Source: Alphaproteobacteria bacterium
Lineage (GTDB): Bacteria; Pseudomonadota; Alphaproteobacteria; Rhizobiales; Hyphomicrobiaceae
Assembly: GCA_024279745.1 (NCBI GenBank)
Contig: JAJRRE010000257.1
Location: 1-12,923, forward strand
Reading direction: 5' to 3'
DNA: 12,923 nucleotides
Shown here: positions 11,939-12,923 of the stretch, piece after piece
How the letters are laid out: each line of letters starts with the position of its first letter
How positions within the stretch are numbered: the first letter of the stretch is position 1
Translations under genes and position numbers: made by a program
Notes under the pieces: model-generated
Seen by the model: the letters and a program-made list of their open reading frames with translations, nothing else
What the model was told of the DNA's origin: nothing
The model's database searches: none

Positions 11939-12923
11939 CTATCCCACGGTGGCCATATAATCGGGCAGCCAGCTTTCATGCACTTTGCGCAGTTCATTAA
12001 GCGGCAACGGCGTTTCGCCGGGCAACTCGATGGTGGATCCGCCCGCATGGCCGATGAGGCGCGCGGGCAAACCAACCAGGCGAGCGCGTTCCAATAAGGC
12101 TTCGGCTTCAAGCGGGGCGGCGGCGATGAGATAGCGGCCCTGATCCTCGCCAAACCAGGCGGCATGGGCGGGAAGCTTACCTTCATAGGTAAACAGCTTA
12201 ACGCCCATATTGCCCGCCAGCGCCATTTCCACAACCGCCACCATCAGCCCGCCATCGGACAGATCATGCACAGCCTTGGCCTTGCCATCGCGAATGAGCG
12301 CGCGCACCAGATTGCCGGCCTTGCGTTCCGCAGTGAGATCAACCGGCGGCGGTGCGCCTTCCAGTTTGTCCGTAATAATCTGCTGATAAAGAGACTGCCC
12401 CAGATGGCCAAGCTCCTCGCCTATCAGAATAAGCACGTCGCCATCATCGCGCAGGGCCGGGGTTGCCATTTTTTCAACGTTAGCCACCAGGCCAACACCG
12501 CCAATGGCCGGGGTCGGCGGAATGGCCTGCCCGTTGGTCTCGTTATACAGCGAGACATTGCCGGAGACGACCGGATAGTCGAGGGCTTCGCAGGCGTCTT
12601 TAATGCCGCGCACCGCCCCGACAAACTGGCCCATGATTTCAGGGCGTTCAGGGTTGCCGAAATTCATATTGTCGGTAATGGCTAATGGCTGCGCGCCGAC
12701 GCAGGTGAGATTGCGCCAGGTCTCGGCAACCGCTTGCCGTGCGCCCATTTCCGGGTCGGCAGAAACATAGCGCGGTGTGCAATCGGCGGTGACGGCAATG
12801 CCTTTTTGGGTGCCGTGCACGCGCACGACGGCAGCGTCGCCGCCAGGGCGTGCCACCGTGTCGGCCATCACCATGTGATCATACTGTTCCCAGATCCAGC
12901 GGCGCGACGCCAGATGATGGCTG
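11939..12923 (-). CDS. purL: PurL, C-terminal part (runs off the window)
   Basis: The last 327 residues of phosphoribosylformylglycinamidine synthase subunit II, an ATP- and glutamine-dependent step of purine synthesis; full-length proteins are about 730-740 residues. The frame stays open to the right edge, reading ASRRWIWEQYDH just before the internal Met at 12874, so the gene starts outside. Conserved segments include DTVARPGGDAAVVRVHGT, TDNMNFGNPERPEIMGQF, YPVVSGNVSLYNETNG, PAIGGVGLV and HDLSDGGL. It is on the same strand as bolA and grxD, its usual followers, but about 8 kb away. Cytoplasmic, with PurQ and PurS as expected partners outside the window. Confidence 0.97.
   Translation of the reverse strand, partial: SHHLASRRWIWEQYDHMVMADTVARPGGDAAVVRVHGTQKGIAVTADCTPRYVSADPEMGARQAVAETWRNLTCVGAQPLAITDNMNFGNPERPEIMGQFVGAVRGIKDACEALDYPVVSGNVSLYNETNGQAIPPTPAIGGVGLVANVEKMATPALRDDGDVLILIGEELGHLGQSLYQQIITDKLEGAPPPVDLTAERKAGNLVRALIRDGKAKAVHDLSDGGLMVAVVEMALAGNMGVKLFTYEGKLPAHAAWFGEDQGRYLIAAAPLEAEALLERARLVGLPARLIGHAGGSTIELPGETPLPLNELRKVHESWLPDYMATVG

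Overview
The window looks like the chromosome of a GC-rich alphaproteobacterium. The best evidence is the conserved gene set purL, bolA and grxD (a CGFS monothiol glutaredoxin), all on the minus strand and in the order usual for Alphaproteobacteria. Here purL (right edge, 5' end outside the window) is separated from bolA by about 8 kb of accessory genes on both strands. No transposase, integrase, tRNA, rRNA or CRISPR array was recognised.

Layout from left to right. Positions 1-795 carry no convincing gene. They hold a 34-bp direct repeat (1-34 and 349-382), a series of inverted repeats between 125 and 326, and a strong hairpin at 473-510. A secreted metallo-beta-lactamase-fold protein follows (796-1626, +), with a changed metal-binding motif and visibly more A/T than its neighbours. 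An orphan two-repeat PqiA-type membrane protein (1758-2846, -) converges on it. Next come grxD (3082-3432, -) and bolA (3708-3947, -), whose products normally pair in iron-sulfur cluster handling and iron sensing.

The accessory block starts with a small secreted protein (4370-4759, +) and a possible 38-residue ORF (4797-4913, -). A PiT-type phosphate permease (5031-6191, +) and an ArsM-type arsenite S-adenosylmethionine methyltransferase (6303-7379, +) follow; the latter has all four cysteines of the well-studied ArsM at the expected spacing. Converging on arsM with a 4-bp overlap is an apparent operon of a rhodanese-like protein and a SnoaL-like/GNAT fusion (8745 to 7376, -), itself joined by an ATGA overlap. 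Divergent from it is an FtrA/GlxA-type AraC regulator (8995-10026, +). The 249-bp divergent region contains a 25-bp interrupted palindrome, five tandem ~20-bp units that mostly form dyads, and a perfect 12-bp palindrome next to the ftrA start codon.

The block ends with a DUF3137 membrane protein (10108-11097, -) and a small lipoprotein with a Thr/Pro repeat (11311-11622, -), then the 3' part of purL (11939 to the edge).

The likely theme of the block is arsenic methylation (PiT entry route plus ArsM) beside a separately regulated FtrA/rhodanese/acetyltransferase unit. A functional link between these two units is inference from position only. No arsR, arsC, arsB/acr3 or arsS was seen.
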